64,000 nt of DNA from TMED23 sp964639965 (GTDB lineage Bacteria; Pseudomonadota; Alphaproteobacteria; Rhodospirillales; UBA2165): contig CAZXGI010000004.1 of NCBI GenBank assembly GCA_964639965.1, positions 1-64,000 on the forward strand, written 5' to 3'. Positions 61,755 to 64,000 of the stretch are shown here, one piece after another. The notes under the pieces are model-generated. The model saw nothing but the letters and a program-made list of their open reading frames with translations. It ran no database searches and was not told where the DNA came from. A program made the position numbers and the translations under genes. Positions within the stretch are counted from its first letter, which is position 1; each line of letters opens with the position of its first letter.

Positions 61755-63002
61755 TTAATTTTCATTTTCTTTAGGTTTAACACTATCCGGCTTAACTGCT
61801 TTCGGCGGATTTTCGCCTAATGGAGTTTTACCTTTTTCATTGCGGGGTTTATCTCCAGTATCTGAAATAAAGGATCCATAGGTAATATCTAGTCGTTTCG
61901 CCGTTTTTGGTAGCTTCTTAAATACCCCTGTAAACTTGACAAATTTTCCTGGGGCTAGCGTCAATTTTTCAGGTTTCACCTTCTGCGTTCGAACCACTTT
62001 ATCTTTCCCGTCAATTGCTAGTAACAATATTTCCGGAACCCGTTGAATAGAATTAGAAACATTAGTGATTACTCCCTTGATTATTGTAACTGTTTTGCCA
62101 TTGCGTTCTTCACGGACTGGATCATCAGATTTAATCTTTAATCCCTGACCAGGTATTGAAACCCCAAGACCAATCAACTCAAAAACAATATTTGAGGCAG
62201 GTAATAATTCGACAACCATAACCCTCTTATAAACAGCACCTGCGCCAGCACCACCAATTATAATTAATAAAACCATAAACCAAACGATAAATTTTTTTAT
62301 GCCACCACCTTTCTTTTCCTCTTCTTCTGGTTCGGCATCAAAAGTAGGCGAATCAAACGGTTCTGGATCTGGGATATCCTCTGGATCCACAATATCAACC
62401 TCTTCGTCATTAGATTCCTCAGAAGCGATAGATACGATCGGTTCAGGGTCTTCCATATTCTCTAAATCATCAATGCTAACGCTCTCTGCCTCTTCTACTT
62501 CATTTTCATCAAGTATTGTGCTAACAGCTTCTTCATCTTCGGGTCCGAGCATCTCATCTAATTGTTCATCTGAAGGAATATCCTCTTCAACTACATCTGG
62601 AGTTGGGGTAGCAAGGGGCTCAGTAGCCTCAACAACCGCTTCTGGGGGCGGAGGGGGAACAGCAGGGGCTTCTGGAGGGGGCGACGCAACGGGTTCAGGA
62701 ACAGGGGTGGTTATAGGTTCGGGAACATGTTCCTGAACCGGGGGTGGGTTATATACTGGACCTTGCTGGAGGGGTGCATTTGGTGGCTGAGGAACGGGAA
62801 AGTTCCCCGCCTGAGGAGATGCAGCATATGGTCCTGGTGACACATATTGCACCGGAATATACTGCGACTGCGTTTGCGGAGGTAACGGATATTGATGCCA
62901 CGTATGGCTGCAGTTAAAACAGCGGACCATTTGGCCACTAGTTCCTATAGCGGAGCCGGAAACGCTAAATGATGTTGCGCAAGAAGGACAAGAAAGATAC
63001 AT
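61755..63002 (-). CDS. MJ0042 zinc-ribbon / DUF3426 membrane protein
   Basis: 415 residues. The N-terminal zinc ribbon has Cys5, Cys8 (CPSC) and a second pair in VRCFNCSHTWHQ near 28-31. Then a Pro/Gln-rich, PEP-repeat region (about 40-130), a very acidic segment (to about 230), a membrane helix (about 240-262) and a C-terminal beta domain of DUF3426 type (to about 385), with a Lys/Pro-rich tail. A regulatory or scaffolding role at the membrane is likely. It is divergent from ftsE, the usual place in this group. Confidence 0.88.
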   Translation of the reverse strand: MYLSCPSCATSFSVSGSAIGTSGQMVRCFNCSHTWHQYPLPPQTQSQYIPVQYVSPGPYAASPQAGNFPVPQPPNAPLQQGPVYNPPPVQEHVPEPITTPVPEPVASPPPEAPAVPPPPPEAVVEATEPLATPTPDVVEEDIPSDEQLDEMLGPEDEEAVSTILDENEVEEAESVSIDDLENMEDPEPIVSIASEESNDEEVDIVDPEDIPDPEPFDSPTFDAEPEEEEKKGGGIKKFIVWFMVLLIIIGGAGAGAVYKRVMVVELLPASNIVFELIGLGVSIPGQGLKIKSDDPVREERNGKTVTIIKGVITNVSNSIQRVPEILLLAIDGKDKVVRTQKVKPEKLTLAPGKFVKFTGVFKKLPKTAKRLDITYGSFISDTGDKPRNEKGKTPLGENPPKAVKPDSVKPKENEN

Positions 63003-63143
63003 AACCTACCAAAATAATTAATTTGTCACTATATTTATAGAAAAATGCTGTTCTGAACGCAAGCGGTGCTGGACGAAAGGGTAATTAGCATGCCATTCTC
63101 AGTCTAAACCAAACTCCAAAAAGAAGGTCAGAAACCATCTATT

Positions 63144-63890
63144 ATGACTGAAGTTGTTCGATTCGAGAATGTTGGGTTACGTTATGGCTTGGGGCCCGAA
63201 GTATTACAAGATATCACTTTTGGTCTGGAAGCAGGCTCATTCCACTTCTTGGTAGGCCCCAGTGGAGCAGGAAAATCTTCACTTTTACGTCTAATGTACC
63301 TCGCCCACCGCCAAACCCGTGGACTTATTTCCTTGTTTGGGCAAGACACGATTGAGTTGCCTAGAGAAAAACTAACAAATATCCGAAGGCGTATCGGCGT
63401 TATGTTTCAGGACTTTAGGTTACTGCCACATCTTAGCGCTTTTGATAATGTGGCTTTACCTCTAAGAGTAGCCGGAGTTCGCGAATCGGAAATTAAACGA
63501 CACGTTGAAGAACTGCTCGTTTGGGTGGCACTAGAGAATCATATGGATGTCAGACCACCTACAATGTCAGGTGGCCAGCAACAACGAGTTGCAATTGCCA
63601 GGGCGGTTATCTCTCGGCCAAAAATTCTATACGCGGATGAGCCCACCGGTAATGTTGATAGTCGCATAGCCGCACGACTAATGCATTTATTTGAAGAGCT
63701 CAATAAGCTTGGTACAACAGTCGTTATTGCTACCCACAATGAGTCAATAGTTAACGAATTTGGTCGACCCGTGCTGAAAATTGATTCTGGTCGGTTAGAA
63801 ACTATCTCAAAAGTTCAGCTGAAAGAAAAAACAAGCAAATCAAAATTAAATATTACAACAGATTTGGGGGATCAAAGTGAGGTATCATAG
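63144..63890 (+). CDS. ftsE: Cell division ATP-binding protein FtsE
   Basis: 248 residues. Walker A is VGPSGAGKSSLLRLMYL near residue 36, the signature MSGGQQQRVAIARAV, and Walker B ILYADEPTGNVD. The MFQDFRLLPHLSAFDNVALPL block is typical of FtsE. It pairs with FtsX to control septal peptidoglycan hydrolases, of which EnvC, encoded at 37759, is the usual partner. ftsX follows after 2 bases. Confidence 0.96.
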   Translation: MTEVVRFENVGLRYGLGPEVLQDITFGLEAGSFHFLVGPSGAGKSSLLRLMYLAHRQTRGLISLFGQDTIELPREKLTNIRRRIGVMFQDFRLLPHLSAFDNVALPLRVAGVRESEIKRHVEELLVWVALENHMDVRPPTMSGGQQQRVAIARAVISRPKILYADEPTGNVDSRIAARLMHLFEELNKLGTTVVIATHNESIVNEFGRPVLKIDSGRLETISKVQLKEKTSKSKLNITTDLGDQSEVS

Positions 63891-63892
63891 AG

Positions 63893-64000
63893 ATGCGCTT
63901 CAACCGCTATAATTTAGCCATAGAGAAAGATGATACCAATCGCTTTCTACCTTGGCTGATAGCATTCATGGCTTTACTGGCCGCCCTTTCCGTTGCTGGG
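63893..64000 (+). CDS. ftsX: Cell division protein FtsX, N-terminal fragment
   Basis: The first 36 residues only, cut by the right edge: MRFNRYNLAIEKDD, then FLPWLIAFMALLAALSVAG, the first membrane helix. The position right after ftsE makes the assignment clear. Confidence 0.88.
   Translation, partial: MRFNRYNLAIEKDDTNRFLPWLIAFMALLAALSVAG

Noticed and set aside
62299..62736. 145-residue Ser/Gly-rich plus-strand frame
   Set aside because: Mirror of the acidic and proline-rich region of the zinc-ribbon gene; composition is a by-product.
1..64000. CRISPR arrays, tRNA/rRNA genes, insertion sequences, prophage
   Set aside because: No regularly spaced repeats, no tRNA T-loop patterns, and no transposase or phage-like proteins were recognised by eye; a tRNAscan/Rfam search would settle the RNA question.

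Overview
The window looks like chromosomal DNA from a low-GC, probably marine, sulfur-oxidising alphaproteobacterium, perhaps Rhodospirillales-like. The alphaproteobacterial signs are two familiar gene orders (chorismate mutase-hisC-tyrA-DUF2125, and gpmI-envC-ctpA-divergent polysaccharide deacetylase-rppH), metX-metW, argH-small lipoprotein-lysA, and ftsE-ftsX next to a zinc-ribbon/DUF3426 gene. The taxonomy is inference from gene order and protein character only. No tRNA, rRNA, CRISPR array, transposase or prophage gene was recognised.

Layout. 1-5.3 kb: the end of a TRAP-transporter permease, a Rieske oxygenase with a MarR regulator, an orphan TctC-type binding protein and an acyl-CoA dehydrogenase. 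5.3-6.5 kb: two putative small genes and a redoxin gene in which an in-frame UGA replaces the first Cys of a W-C-P-Y-C motif. A hairpin with the geometry of a bacterial SECIS follows the UGA, so I read this gene as a selenoprotein. 6.9-14.9 kb: a tandem YciI-like protein, YciB, a short SbmA/BacA-like protein, and a set of organic-acid enzymes (FAH hydrolase, RraA-like aldolase, iron alcohol dehydrogenase, TSUP exporter, cupin, esterase). 15-20 kb: a complete urease operon, ureDABCEFG.

20.7-32.6 kb: a complete dsrABEFHCMKLJOPN cluster on the minus strand. The presence of dsrEFH and dsrL marks it as the oxidative (reverse) sulfite reductase pathway. DsrAB would release sulfite from persulfidic sulfur delivered through TusA/DsrEFH/DsrC, DsrL would link the reaction to NAD(P)H, and DsrMKJOP would pass DsrC thiol electrons to the membrane. 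A 42-bp near-perfect palindrome lies upstream of dsrA and overlaps a plausible promoter. Just beyond it are a TauD-like dioxygenase, two small unknown proteins, tusA and an orphan ABC ATPase.

36-64 kb is mostly housekeeping: gpmI, cell-wall and protease genes, rppH, a two-subunit 2-oxoacid:ferredoxin oxidoreductase (korAB), a SUMF-domain protein lacking the FGE cysteines, metX/metW, aromatic amino-acid and histidine genes, an aryl-CoA-ligase-like gene, an N-terminally extended Xaa-Pro aminopeptidase, argH-lptM-lysA, a zinc-ribbon protein, ftsE and the start of ftsX.

The main points for follow-up are the UGA-encoded redoxin with its SECIS candidate, the dsrA palindrome, the TTTGCC/GGCAAA inverted repeat shared by two loci, and the unannotated small proteins beside the selenoprotein and beside the dsr/tusA locus.
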